DNA from: XYD12-FULL-36-8 sp964391015
GTDB taxonomy: Bacteria; Bacteroidota; Ignavibacteria; Ignavibacteriales; Ignavibacteriaceae
Length of the DNA: 64,000 bases
Direction: 5' to 3'
Assembly (NCBI GenBank): GCA_964391015.1
Contig: CAYMKU010000002.1
Coordinates: 62,001 to 126,000, forward strand
Shown: positions 1-8,813 of the stretch, in pieces
Position numbering within the stretch: the first letter of the stretch is position 1
Layout of the letters: the number at the start of each line of letters is the position of its first letter
The notes under the pieces: generated by a model
Told to the model about the DNA's origin: nothing
Databases searched by the model: none
What the model saw: only the letters and a program-made list of their open reading frames with translations
Translations under genes and position numbers: made by a program

Positions 1-1524
1 GGCGATAAGGTTCCGAGAAAAAAATTATTGCGCAACCTAATTGATATTCATTACGTTCGTAACGATTACGAATTCACACGCGGCACCTTCAGAGCACGAG
101 GTGATGTTATTGAAATTATTCCTGCATATCAGAACGAAGAAGCAATTAGAATTGAATATTGGGATGACGACATTGAAAAATTATCAATCATTGATTCTGA
201 AACTGGCCAAGTAATAAGGGAAATTGATTCAACTGCCGTTTATCCAGCTAAATATTTTGTATCCAATAGAGATCAAATTCAAAAAGCAATTCACAATATT
301 GAAATAGAACTCCAAGACAGACTAAAATATTTTCGCTCTCAAGAAAAATATCTCGAAGCTCAAAGATTAGAACAGCGAACCCGTTTCGATGTTGAAATGA
401 TGAAAGAGATCGGCTATTGTTCGGGAATTGAAAACTACTCCCGGCACATGGATGGAAGACCCGCCGGTTCGCGCCCATTTAACCTATTAGATTATTTTCC
501 CAAGGATTTTTTATTGGTAATTGATGAATCCCATGTTACGGTTCCTCAGATTCGCGGAATGTATAACGGCGATAGATCGCGGAAGGGAACTTTAGTTGAA
601 TATGGATTCAGATTACCTTCGGCACTTGATAACCGTCCAATGAAGTTTGAAGAATTCGAGAGTATGCTGGATCAAGTAATTTATGTAAGCGCTACTCCCA
701 CAGATTTCGAATTACAGAAAAGCAGCGGTGTCATTGTCGAGCAAATCATCAGGCCAACAGGATTGTTAGATCCAGAAATTGAAGTGCGACCAATAAAAGG
801 ACAGATTGACGATTTAATCGGAGAAATTAGAAAACGCTCTACAAATAAAGAACGAGTTCTTGTTACAACATTAACAAAAAAAATGGCTGAGGATCTCGCT
901 GATTATCTCGATAAGATTGGTGTTCAGGTAAGGTATATTCACAGCGACATTGATGCATTGGAACGAGTAAAAATACTTAGAGATTTACGACTTGGGGATT
1001 TTGATGTTCTGGTTGGCGTTAATCTGCTCAGAGAAGGTCTTGATCTTCCCGAAGTATCCTTGGTTGCAATCATTGATGCGGACAAGGAAGGATTTCTAAG
1101 AAGTGAAAGATCACTAATGCAAACCGCTGGGAGAACAGCACGAAATGTAAACGGCAAAGTAATCATGTATGCAGACGTTATAACAGAATCTATGCGTAAA
1201 ACGATTAGCGAAACAAATAGGCGAAGAAAGCTTCAACAAGAATACAATAAAGAAAACAACATTTCTCCCAAAACAATTTACAAAAGCGTTGACGAAATTC
1301 TTTCCTCAACATCAATTGCCGATGTAAGGAAAAAAGAAGAGAAACCAACTTTCACCTTCTCAAAAGTGGCCGAGCCGGTTATAAAATATATGAGCAATGA
1401 ACAAAAGAAAGACTTAATAGAAGAGCTTACTGAACAAATGCATCAAGCAGCCAAAGATTTAGAGTTTGAAAGAGCTGCTTCAATCAGAGATGAAATAAAT
1501 CAGCTTAAAAAGACGATAAAATAA
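1..1524 (+). CDS. uvrB: UvrABC system protein B, C-terminal part (5' end outside window)
   Basis: DNA-damage verification helicase of nucleotide excision repair; it works with UvrA and UvrC in the cytoplasm. The frame is open from base 1, so the N-terminus and Walker A lie upstream of the window. Visible are the IDESHV Walker B-like motif, the conserved SATP segment, the helicase domain 2 stretch with GVNLLREGLDLPE and QTAGRTARN (motifs V and VI), and a C-terminal UVR domain (last ~40 residues, LEFERAASIRDEI) that contacts UvrC. All landmarks occur in the order expected for UvrB. The gene ends at a TAA followed by a 130-base spacer. Family assignment is certain. Confidence 0.97.
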   Translation, partial: GDKVPRKKLLRNLIDIHYVRNDYEFTRGTFRARGDVIEIIPAYQNEEAIRIEYWDDDIEKLSIIDSETGQVIREIDSTAVYPAKYFVSNRDQIQKAIHNIEIELQDRLKYFRSQEKYLEAQRLEQRTRFDVEMMKEIGYCSGIENYSRHMDGRPAGSRPFNLLDYFPKDFLLVIDESHVTVPQIRGMYNGDRSRKGTLVEYGFRLPSALDNRPMKFEEFESMLDQVIYVSATPTDFELQKSSGVIVEQIIRPTGLLDPEIEVRPIKGQIDDLIGEIRKRSTNKERVLVTTLTKKMAEDLADYLDKIGVQVRYIHSDIDALERVKILRDLRLGDFDVLVGVNLLREGLDLPEVSLVAIIDADKEGFLRSERSLMQTAGRTARNVNGKVIMYADVITESMRKTISETNRRRKLQQEYNKENNISPKTIYKSVDEILSSTSIADVRKKEEKPTFTFSKVAEPVIKYMSNEQKKDLIEELTEQMHQAAKDLEFERAASIRDEINQLKKTIK

Positions 1525-1654
1525 CCAACCATCCATTTATCCAATTTTTGAAAAAACATTTTTTGCTACTTTGTATTATTAAATAAGATTATTTTAGTTA
1601 TATCGATTTTATAGTTCACATTGACCCCCAATAAGAATTTCATTAGAAAACGCA

Positions 1655-2776
1655 ATGAGTATCGAAATTAGGGAAGTATTAACTAAAAGAGATTTGCAAT
1701 CCTTCATCAAGTTTCCTTTTCAGCTATACACGGGCAATAAATTTTGGGTACCGCCCTTAATTCGAGATGAAACAAAAAACTTTAGCAAAGAGAAAAATCC
1801 AGCTTTTGAGTTTTGTGAATCGTGTTGTTGGACCGCGCTTGACAAAAATAAAATCGTCGGAAGAATTGCAGCCATAATCAACAGAAGATACAATGAGAAA
1901 GCCGCTAAAAATGTTGTACGATTCGGATACGTAGATTTTATTGACAATAATGAAGTATCTGCAAGACTTTTTCAAACTGCCGAAGAATGGGCTAAGCAAA
2001 GAGGGTGTAATTCGATTCACGGTCCCTTGGGTTTTACAGATATGGATCCTGAAGGAATGCTTATCGAAGGTTTTGAAGAACTGGGTACAATTGCCACTAT
2101 CTACAATCATTCTTATTACCCTATTCACATTGAAAACCTTGGATATAAGAAAGATGTTGATTGGGTTGAGTATGAACTGCTCACACCCAAAAGCATTCCC
2201 GATAAAGTCGAAAAGCTTGCAAACGTTGTTGCCCAAAGATATAATCTGAGAGTATTGGAAGTCAAAAATCAAAAACAATTGCTTCCCTACGCACACGAGA
2301 TTTTTCATGTGCTAAACAGTGCGTATGAAAATATTTACGGATTTGTTCCTCTTACGGAAAAGCAAATTGATTTATACGTCAAGCAATACTTTGGGTTCAT
2401 TAAACCAGGATTTGTCCCGGTAATTCTAAATGAAAAAGATGAAGTTGTCGGATTCGGAATTACGATGCCATCATTATCAAAAGCTTTTCAAAAAGCTAAG
2501 GGCAGACTATTTCCTTTCGGTTTTACTCGTCTTCTTCGAGCAATTAAAAAAAATGATCGCGCTGACTTGTACTTAACCGGAGTTCGCCCAGATTACCATG
2601 ACAAAGGCGTTAATGCAATGATGATGTATGAGGTAACTAAAATATTTATAGATCACAAAATAACTTGGGTAGAGTCAAATCCTGAATTAGAAACAAACAT
2701 GAAAGTAAGATCTCAATGGCGGTTTTATGAAGGACGGCAACACAAAAGAAGAAGGTGCTACATTAAAGAACTATAA
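1655..2776 (+). CDS. YghO/BcerS-like GNAT-type acyltransferase (uncharacterised)
   Basis: A 373-residue cytosolic protein resembling the YghO-like family, which carries a GNAT (Gcn5-related acetyltransferase) fold. The N-terminal part has the family's opening (KFPFQLYTGNKFWVPPL) followed by the GPLGFTDMDPEGMLIEGF region. The C-terminal part (LTGVRPDYHDKGVNAMMMYE) looks like the acyl-CoA-binding half of a GNAT domain. The substrate is not known for the family. It stands alone between uvrB and the convergent truA gene, with no obvious partner. Recognition rests on remembered family motifs, so I am fairly sure of the family and have no claim on the reaction. Confidence 0.7.
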   Translation: MSIEIREVLTKRDLQSFIKFPFQLYTGNKFWVPPLIRDETKNFSKEKNPAFEFCESCCWTALDKNKIVGRIAAIINRRYNEKAAKNVVRFGYVDFIDNNEVSARLFQTAEEWAKQRGCNSIHGPLGFTDMDPEGMLIEGFEELGTIATIYNHSYYPIHIENLGYKKDVDWVEYELLTPKSIPDKVEKLANVVAQRYNLRVLEVKNQKQLLPYAHEIFHVLNSAYENIYGFVPLTEKQIDLYVKQYFGFIKPGFVPVILNEKDEVVGFGITMPSLSKAFQKAKGRLFPFGFTRLLRAIKKNDRADLYLTGVRPDYHDKGVNAMMMYEVTKIFIDHKITWVESNPELETNMKVRSQWRFYEGRQHKRRRCYIKEL

Positions 2777-2791
2777 TCTAATGAGCAGTGA

Positions 2792-3586
2792 TTATGATAT
2801 TCGTTTGGGGGATTTGATTTGAACTGTTGGTACAAGCTCACGATTTAATTTACTTCCATTGTAAATCACCTGTTCAAGAAAAAGCCCCGATGGTGGGGCC
2901 GTAAATTTAGCAGGTTCGCTTGATTTGGATTGAAAAAATTGTTTCAAGTCATTTTCAGATAATTTCCCTCTGCCAATTTCAACCAGCACACCCACCATCC
3001 TCCTCACCATTTTCCAAAGGAAGTGAGAACCGATAATTCTAATCAAAATTAAGTCACTATCTTCTTTCATTTCAATTTCTTCAATTAAAACTTTAGTTGA
3101 TTTCTCTTCATGATCTTCATCAGAGAATGCAGCAAAATCATGCATACCCAAAAATATTTTCGCGGCATTCTGCATCCGAACGAAATCAAGCTTATCCTTT
3201 ATCCACCAAACATAATTTTTTCCGAATGCAGTTCTTCTTTTAGAAATTTGATAAAGATAACTGCGGCTCATGGCATCATGCCTCGCGTGAAATTTGGGAT
3301 TAACTTTCTCTACTTCAAGAACATTTATATCAGCAGGCAGTTCATCGTTGAGTTTCATCCTAATTATTTTGGGAGCAAGAACAGTTTTTACCTCAAGATG
3401 TGCGACTTGACATAAGGCATGAACTCCGGCGTCAGTCCTTCCCGATCCCTGAATATCGGCTTTTTCATTCTTAAAGATTTTCTCCGCTGTCTCAAGAAGT
3501 TTGCCTTGAATAGTTCGAGCATTCTTTTGAACTTGCCAACCACTGTAACGTGTACCCTCGTATTCAAGGTAAAGTTTGAATCTCAT
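2792..3586 (-). CDS. truA: tRNA pseudouridine(38-40) synthase TruA
   Basis: Converts uridine to pseudouridine at positions 38-40 of the tRNA anticodon arm. The protein is 264 residues, close to the usual TruA length. It shows the N-terminal YEGTRYSGWQ motif and GSGRTDAGVHA with the catalytic aspartate at about residue 52. The second half of the fold contains HFLWKMVRRMVGVLVEIGRGK, of which FLWKMVRRMVG is the typical TruA signature. The gene starts at ATG 3586. It lies just downstream of the class IV aminotransferase gene on the same strand (8-base gap), so cotranscription with the pab genes is likely. Confidence 0.97.
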   Translation of the reverse strand: MRFKLYLEYEGTRYSGWQVQKNARTIQGKLLETAEKIFKNEKADIQGSGRTDAGVHALCQVAHLEVKTVLAPKIIRMKLNDELPADINVLEVEKVNPKFHARHDAMSRSYLYQISKRRTAFGKNYVWWIKDKLDFVRMQNAAKIFLGMHDFAAFSDEDHEEKSTKVLIEEIEMKEDSDLILIRIIGSHFLWKMVRRMVGVLVEIGRGKLSENDLKQFFQSKSSEPAKFTAPPSGLFLEQVIYNGSKLNRELVPTVQIKSPKRIS

Positions 3587-3594
3587 ATCGTATT

Positions 3595-4203
3595 TTATTT
3601 GGCTATAAATTCATCTATCAATTTAGCTTCTCTTGGATCAAATTCCAGCATGGCATTTATTAGCATGATTTGTTCATAATGTTCCAATTCATAAATCATA
3701 ATATCTTTTTCGATTATTCTTTTATCGTACAACAGCTTTGCTCTTTTTGTTCCCTTCAGTAGTGGAAATTTGGGTGTATGCCATTCGCTCCCATCGAACA
3801 AGACAATGTTGCTATAAGATGTATCTGCAATCCTTCCATTCTTAATAATTAGAATATCTTCATTCTCTTTGCACTTATTTTCCTGAAGCAGCTTATCAAA
3901 TATGCTTCGGTCCAAATATTTGTATGAGTAATCTATCGTGTCTTCATAAATTATCTTTAACTGTTCAATTGTTCGTGTCGTGTATTTCCTAAACTCAATA
4001 TCTTTTATTGTATCTGAGTAAATTACTTTACACTTGTAAACATCGTTTGTTATATCGGTTGGTATTTCAACAAGCTCCCCAAGATTCAACTCATTCTTGC
4101 TGCCAAATATTTCATAACGCGAACGGTTCATCCTTTCATTGTGAAATGAAACATTCAACAACTTCTTATTGACTACTTTTATCGTTTCAAATAATAGGGA
4201 CAT
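3595..4203 (-). CDS. Class IV aminotransferase, probable aminodeoxychorismate lyase (PabC-like)
   Basis: Small (about 202-residue) fold-type IV PLP enzyme. The likely PLP lysine is about residue 95, in YSYKYLDRS, and DTSYSNIVLF matches the substrate-loop region of the family. The gene overlaps the end of pabB by 17 bases, which fits a role in releasing 4-aminobenzoate from aminodeoxychorismate for folate synthesis. I chose ATG 4203 over the in-frame TTG at 4215 because an AAGG ribosome-binding sequence sits 5 bases upstream. It is shorter than classical PabC (around 270 residues), so PabC activity is inferred from context. Confidence 0.8.
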   Translation of the reverse strand: MSLLFETIKVVNKKLLNVSFHNERMNRSRYEIFGSKNELNLGELVEIPTDITNDVYKCKVIYSDTIKDIEFRKYTTRTIEQLKIIYEDTIDYSYKYLDRSIFDKLLQENKCKENEDILIIKNGRIADTSYSNIVLFDGSEWHTPKFPLLKGTKRAKLLYDKRIIEKDIMIYELEHYEQIMLINAMLEFDPREAKLIDEFIAK

Positions 4204-5164
4204 ACGCCTTATCAATCATTTCTTGATATTCAATTTTTGGATCGCTCATAAATGTAATTCCCCCGCCGCTTTTAAAGTACAATTTACCATTTATATTTTC
4301 TATGAAACGAATCATAACCGCACTGTCCAAATTTTCTCCGTCAAATATGCCGAATATTCCTGTAAAATAACCGCGCGAGTAACTCTCAGCTTCCTTAATT
4401 ATCTCAATAGTTTTCTTTTTGGGCGCTCCGCTTATTGAACCCGCCGGCAATAGTTTGAAAATTGTTTCGCCAATTTTTTCGTTGTAATTCTCTTCTAGCT
4501 CACCGCATATTACCGAACTAGTTTGAAGTAGAGTTTTGTAGGATGTTTTTATCTCCTCAACATATCTAAACTTTTCAACTCTCACATTCTTGGCAACTAT
4601 GCTCAAATCGTTTCTGATTAAATCAACAATCGTGTTATGCTCAGCTAATTCTTTTTCATCTCTCAACAATTTTTCTTCAGCATCTTCTATTGATGCATCA
4701 ATTGTTCCTTTCATTGGATAAGAAAAGACTTTGTTATTTTCAATTCGAACAAATGTTTCTGGAGAAAAAACAACAAACTTGTTTTCAAAATAGAGCTTGT
4801 GCTTTGCGTTTGAAAAATAAAATATTTCTTCAAGAGTGTAATTAGTTGTAACTCTAGTTGGGAAAGTCAGATTCAGAAGATAGGTGTTGCCATCTTTAAT
4901 ATTTTTTATCACTGTCTCAAATGCACATAAATATTTGTCAAAGTCCATGGGGAATTTTTCAAAAAGTAAATTTGACTTCTTTTCAGGCACCTTGTCGTAG
5001 TTTTTTATTTTATTAACCTTAAACAAAATGTTTTTACTTACTTCCGAAAGTTTTACAATAATTGGAGTCCTTATTTCATAGTCAATCACAAAGAGGAAGG
5101 GAATTCTATCTTTTCCAAGTTTATTCATAGTCTCTATTGCTTTATGTGATTCTGTGCTAAACAC
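4187..5164 (-). CDS. pabB: Aminodeoxychorismate synthase component I
   Basis: Chorismate-utilising enzyme that aminates chorismate to 4-amino-4-deoxychorismate in the folate pathway, using ammonia from PabA. The 325-residue protein has the compact form lacking the long N-terminal domain of E. coli PabB. Motifs include FSPETFVR, PMKGTID with the PabB-type catalytic lysine (K152) that distinguishes it from anthranilate synthase, AEHNTIVDLIRNDL, and LPAGSISGAPKKKT. The gene is divergent from pabA (55-base gap) and overlaps the downstream class IV aminotransferase, forming a pabA/pabB/pabC-like set. Confidence 0.93.
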   Translation of the reverse strand: MFSTESHKAIETMNKLGKDRIPFLFVIDYEIRTPIIVKLSEVSKNILFKVNKIKNYDKVPEKKSNLLFEKFPMDFDKYLCAFETVIKNIKDGNTYLLNLTFPTRVTTNYTLEEIFYFSNAKHKLYFENKFVVFSPETFVRIENNKVFSYPMKGTIDASIEDAEEKLLRDEKELAEHNTIVDLIRNDLSIVAKNVRVEKFRYVEEIKTSYKTLLQTSSVICGELEENYNEKIGETIFKLLPAGSISGAPKKKTIEIIKEAESYSRGYFTGIFGIFDGENLDSAVMIRFIENINGKLYFKSGGGITFMSDPKIEYQEMIDKAYVPII

Positions 5165-5219
5165 TTTAAAATCTTTTATATAATTTTAAGATATTGGCAA
5201 AGTTAAAAAATTACACCTT
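5165..5219. promoter_or_regulatory. Divergent pabA/pabB intergenic region
   Basis: This 55-base AT-rich spacer must hold or overlap the promoters for both transcription units. It contains an inverted repeat TTAAAAT (5166-5172) / ATTTTAA (5183-5189) centred between the two genes, and on the minus strand a TAACTTTG that fits a TAnnTTTG -10 element (5205-5198). AT-rich sequence makes chance palindromes likely. Confidence 0.35.
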
Positions 5220-5792
5220 ATGAAGTTATTAATTATAGACAATTTTGATTCCTTCACATACAACCTTGTGCAAATTATTGAACAAGTTGGTGTGCTTGAT
5301 TATGAGATTGTTACGCACGATAAAGTAAATCTCGAACATGTAAATTGGTTTAATAAAATTTTAATAACACCTGGACCAGGTTTACCAAATGATCATCCAA
5401 TTTTAGAGAAGGTGATTAAACACTATGCACCAAGCAAAAGCATTTTGGGAGTTTGCCTTGGTCACCAGGCAATTGCACAAGCATTTGGCGGAGAGTTGTT
5501 CAAGCAAAACACAGTTTCTCATGGTGTAACAAAAAACGTAGTTGTTAATGATCCGAAGGAATATTTGTTCAAAGGATTGCCCGCAAAAATTAACGCAGGA
5601 CTTTATCACTCATGGGCTGTTTCAAAATCTAATTTCCCAAATGAGCTAAAAATTACAGCCGTTTCGGAGGATGGTGTAATAATGGCTTTGTCCCACAAAC
5701 ATTATGATGTGAAGGGTGTGCAGTTTCACCCAGAGTCAATTATGACTCCGTTAGGAAAAGAGATTTTGTGGAATTGGTTAGATGATGAATAG
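5220..5792 (+). CDS. pabA: Aminodeoxychorismate/anthranilate synthase glutamine amidotransferase component
   Basis: Class I glutamine amidotransferase that hydrolyses glutamine and passes ammonia to its synthase partner. The triad is visible: Cys79 in GVCLGHQA, His170 and Glu172 in VQFHPES. The oxyanion-loop motif PGPG is at 51-54. At 190 residues it is the typical length for PabA/TrpG. No trp genes are nearby and pabB lies directly opposite, so a folate role is favoured; many bacteria share one PabA/TrpG between the two pathways, and that cannot be excluded. It is followed immediately by the convergent restriction endonuclease gene. Confidence 0.93.
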   Translation: MKLLIIDNFDSFTYNLVQIIEQVGVLDYEIVTHDKVNLEHVNWFNKILITPGPGLPNDHPILEKVIKHYAPSKSILGVCLGHQAIAQAFGGELFKQNTVSHGVTKNVVVNDPKEYLFKGLPAKINAGLYHSWAVSKSNFPNELKITAVSEDGVIMALSHKHYDVKGVQFHPESIMTPLGKEILWNWLDDE

Positions 5793-6890
5793 TTAATCAT
5801 CAAACCTTACGCAAATATTTAGCTTTATATGAGGAATACCATTTTGTAAATACAGATAACCCCAGTCATATCTTGTTGTGCTTGTTTGGTTGAGTTTTGT
5901 ATTGAATAATAAATAATTCTGAAACTCGTTTCTGTTATAAATATGATAACAAACTATATCACCATCCTCCTTGACTATTATAATTCCACCTGTTGCATCA
6001 TATACTCCCTTCCAAATTGTTTCAGGGGTCATACCTAAAGCAATATCTGTGAGGAAATTTTTTAACTTATATTCATAAAACGGATGTGAGCCGCTCAAAT
6101 CAAACTCTAATGGATTTTGTTCTATAAGTTTTTTTAACAACTCTTTAAATGTGGGCTTCGTTCCATAAGCATATCTATAAAGCAATAAATGTGCAAGTAT
6201 TTCTGGTAATTTCGAGTCAACCATTTCCAAATTGCGTTGCAGATTGACGGATTGAACTTCTGAAAAGCTTATTTTGCCACCCCTTTGCAACAATGTATTT
6301 ATTCTATAGACAATTTTTGACTCTCTGTTTAGAGGAGTGGTGGAATTTATGGACTTAATTTCTTTTTCAGTAAGAACGATATTATTAAACTTAAAAATAA
6401 AGTTTGTTCCTTTTCCACTATTGAATAATGTTGCTTCTTTTCCCAACATTGACTTAATGCTAAACCCAAGAGTAGGTTTTGTACCTGTGTGCAAGTCGTG
6501 AACAACTATTTGTATATCTGTTTTTCTTAAATGCTCACTTTTAACCTTAGTATAGTATATTGATTTAAAAAATGGTTCCAAAGATTGTATTTCAAAAGAA
6601 CGACCTTTTGCCTTTTTCAATTCTCGAAAAAGCCCATTTGCTTTTTTTATGAACTCCAATTTAGAGATTCTAAGTAACGTTTCTTTAGTAAATCCATCAA
6701 CGATAGTAATTTCACCATTGGTAAGGTATTCTTTTTTCTTAGTAACTTCTGAGCGAATAATTTTTATGATCGGATAAAACAAATCTGCAATTTTGTTCAA
6801 GTTTTGATCTGCCGCATATAATTTGCCATCTCCAAGTAATTTTAAAAAAACATACGCTTCGCTCCACTCTCCCTTATTTCCTGTAATCAT
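5793..6890 (-). CDS. HpaII-like type II restriction endonuclease
   Basis: A 365-residue protein that I recognise as HpaII-family from its N-terminus (GNKGEWSEAYVFLKLLGDGKL) and its length, close to that of HpaII (about 358 residues), which cuts CCGG. Further features are the KTDIQIVVHDL and GFSIKSMLGKEATL segments, whose D...(S)IK arrangement could form a PD-(D/E)xK-like nuclease core. It is the last gene of a four-gene minus-strand cassette, 25 bases after the 109-aa gene, and ends one base past the convergent pabA stop. The recognition site is not proven by the sequence. Confidence 0.78.
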   Translation of the reverse strand: MITGNKGEWSEAYVFLKLLGDGKLYAADQNLNKIADLFYPIIKIIRSEVTKKKEYLTNGEITIVDGFTKETLLRISKLEFIKKANGLFRELKKAKGRSFEIQSLEPFFKSIYYTKVKSEHLRKTDIQIVVHDLHTGTKPTLGFSIKSMLGKEATLFNSGKGTNFIFKFNNIVLTEKEIKSINSTTPLNRESKIVYRINTLLQRGGKISFSEVQSVNLQRNLEMVDSKLPEILAHLLLYRYAYGTKPTFKELLKKLIEQNPLEFDLSGSHPFYEYKLKNFLTDIALGMTPETIWKGVYDATGGIIIVKEDGDIVCYHIYNRNEFQNYLLFNTKLNQTSTTRYDWGYLYLQNGIPHIKLNICVRFDD

Positions 6891-6915
6891 ATATGGTGAT
6901 GTCTCTCTTATTAAA

Positions 6916-7245
6916 TTACTGTGGTTTGTTTAAAACGATTTCTTCGGCCATCTGCCAGTCCTCATCATCCCAAATTCTTCCATTGTAAGATATTCTTGCT
7001 ATGAATTTCATTTCGCCGTTAACAATTCTGCCCCCTGTCCAATTCGAAGAACTTAGATTAAAATGTTTAATAAACATCATGCATAAATTCTTGGCTTCTG
7101 CTATATCACTAACTTCGAAAAAACAATTGCCATAAGGTTTACATCTCTCATGGAAATATTGACTTTCAGTAAAGTCATATAATCTACTTTCGTCAAAAGA
7201 TGATGATAGTTGAACAAGTATTTTATTTTCTTTTATGCTTAACAC
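6916..7245 (-). CDS. Hypothetical protein embedded in the restriction-modification cassette
   Basis: A 109-residue protein I do not recognise. It is mixed-charge, has two cysteines near the middle (ERCKPYGNCFFE) and several aromatic residues at the C-terminus (YNGRIWDDEDWQMAEE). There is no signal peptide, membrane segment or helix-turn-helix that I can see. It overlaps the 3' end of the methyltransferase gene by 7 bases and precedes the endonuclease by 25 bases, so it is almost certainly cotranslated with them. It could be an accessory subunit or modulator of the endonuclease; that is inference from position alone. Confidence 0.7.
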   Translation of the reverse strand: MLSIKENKILVQLSSSFDESRLYDFTESQYFHERCKPYGNCFFEVSDIAEAKNLCMMFIKHFNLSSSNWTGGRIVNGEMKFIARISYNGRIWDDEDWQMAEEIVLNKPQ

Positions 7246-8573
7246 ATTTTTTCCATTATTAAAATATATTCTGTAGGATAAACCAATTTTAAATTCTTAT
7301 CATTTGCTTTTACAAACTGCCCTGTTTTAGTGTCTCTTGTTGAGGGTAACATTTTAGAAGGAATCTCTCTGTGAATAATTTTATGTGTTTTGAAGCCTAT
7401 GTTTTCAAATTGTTCTTGAAACACCTCCGCATTTAAAATATCTACCTTTTGTAATTGAGTGTTGCCAATAACTATACATGCTCTTCCATGTTTCGTAAGC
7501 ACTCTTCTAATTTCTATAAAACTCTCCAACATGTCTGCAAAATAATTCTTTACTTCATTAGCTTTTGATCCTGTTCCTAGTTTGGTAACTATCTCTTCTG
7601 CTAAGGAACTCTTTAACTCTATTTGTGGTCTCTCTTTATAAGCACTTCCTATAAATTTCCGTCTAAAGTCAGAAAGCTCATCAAAATACTTAAACCACAG
7701 TGATGGTAATTGATGCAAATCTGCATATTCATAAGAAGTTACATATGGTGGACTTGTCACTATTACTTTTACCGATTTATCCTCACATGGGATCAGTCTT
7801 GAATCACTGAGATCTACTTTTCTAAATCTATCAATGCCATGCTTTATTTCTATAGCTAATATTTCATAAAATTCCTTGTGCTTCTTTATCATCTTTTGAC
7901 TTTGGTGTAAGAAAGATTTTAATGGGTCGGGTGATATTTTAATAAAATCTCTTGTTGGTTTGACACTCTTTTGTAACCAAATTGAGCACGTTTTAAGTAT
8001 CTGAGCAAAAGCAACTAAATAAAATTCTCGAACATCTTTATTTCTTATTTGCAAAACTCTTTGAAATATAATTAACAACTTTTCTTTATTTTCTTTTTTA
8101 AACCAATAATCTATCCTTCCATTTAGTTGCAAATCTTTTACAGCCATATTTAAATATTCACTGTAATTCCCATTTAGGCGGTGTTCTAAATCAAAGGACA
8201 GAAGCGTATATTCTTCCGAAAGCAAAACAGGATTAATTGGTGTTGTTTTTACTTTGCTCACAAGTACTGCAATATTATTAATATCTATACCTATCCCGAT
8301 TCGTTTGTTAATTATTGCTTCAACAATAGTCGTCCCACTACCCATAAATGGATCAACGACAATATCGTTCTCTTTGCTATTTTCAATAATCAAGCGAGAG
8401 GCTAGTTGGGGTATGAATTTCGCTGGATACGTATAATAGCCATGCGTAGCATAAGATGTGTCCCTTATAGTTTTTTCACTGAAGGACCAACTCTTTTCAA
8501 TTGGAATATCTTTAAATAAATTTTCCTTGTCTCCTTTTACGGTTTTGCTTTTTTCTTTCACAATCTTCATCAT
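7239..8573 (-). CDS. Site-specific DNA methyltransferase, amino-type (N4-cytosine or N6-adenine)
   Basis: A 444-residue SAM-dependent DNA methyltransferase. Motif X-like THGYYTYPAKFIPQ (43-56) is followed by motif I DPFMGSGTT (74-82, SAM binding), and the catalytic motif IV TSPPY lies at 273-277. TSPPY marks an exocyclic-amine methyltransferase, and the order X-I-long insert-IV differs from the common beta-class order (IV before I). No PCQ motif of a C5-cytosine enzyme is present. The start overlaps the AbrB-like gene by ATGA. By position it protects host DNA from the HpaII-like endonuclease downstream. Confidence 0.9.
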   Translation of the reverse strand: MMKIVKEKSKTVKGDKENLFKDIPIEKSWSFSEKTIRDTSYATHGYYTYPAKFIPQLASRLIIENSKENDIVVDPFMGSGTTIVEAIINKRIGIGIDINNIAVLVSKVKTTPINPVLLSEEYTLLSFDLEHRLNGNYSEYLNMAVKDLQLNGRIDYWFKKENKEKLLIIFQRVLQIRNKDVREFYLVAFAQILKTCSIWLQKSVKPTRDFIKISPDPLKSFLHQSQKMIKKHKEFYEILAIEIKHGIDRFRKVDLSDSRLIPCEDKSVKVIVTSPPYVTSYEYADLHQLPSLWFKYFDELSDFRRKFIGSAYKERPQIELKSSLAEEIVTKLGTGSKANEVKNYFADMLESFIEIRRVLTKHGRACIVIGNTQLQKVDILNAEVFQEQFENIGFKTHKIIHREIPSKMLPSTRDTKTGQFVKANDKNLKLVYPTEYILIMEKMC

Positions 8574-8794
8574 ACTTTTCTGAACTTCTCTTTCTTCAAA
8601 AACAATAGCCGCCGTACTTTTATCTTCATAAATCCGATATTCTCATCAATAACTCTTGAAGTAATTGGTAATATTTTTATTCCATCGTTTTCCTCAACAA
8701 AATAAACCCTTGTACCTTTCTCAATACCAAACTTCTTCCTCAATAAATGCGGAATAGTAATTTTTAGATTTTTATTTACTCTATGCTCTCTCAC
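8570..8794 (-). CDS. AbrB/MazE-like (SpoVT-AbrB) DNA-binding protein
   Basis: A 74-residue protein with a swapped-hairpin AbrB-type domain: KNLKITIPHLLRKKFGIEKGTRVYF followed by a short strand ending ILPI. The C-terminus is strongly basic (KVRRLLFLKKEKFRKV). Translation begins at GTG 8794. It is the first gene of the restriction-modification cassette and its stop overlaps the methyltransferase start by 4 bases. By position it could control the cassette, as C-proteins do in other systems, but C-proteins are helix-turn-helix proteins and this one is not. A MazE-like antitoxin is an alternative, yet no toxin gene is adjacent. Confidence 0.75.
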   Translation of the reverse strand: MREHRVNKNLKITIPHLLRKKFGIEKGTRVYFVEENDGIKILPITSRVIDENIGFMKIKVRRLLFLKKEKFRKV

Positions 8795-8813
8795 ATACCA
8801 TCACAAATTTTAT

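Noticed and set aside
1757..2308. 183-codon open frame antisense to the YghO-like gene
   Set aside because: It lies wholly opposite a well-supported protein and shows no domain, start context or composition of a gene.
8570..8794. MazE-type antitoxin of a toxin-antitoxin pair
   Set aside because: The adjacent genes are methyltransferase, an unknown and an endonuclease; no MazF-like toxin is present.
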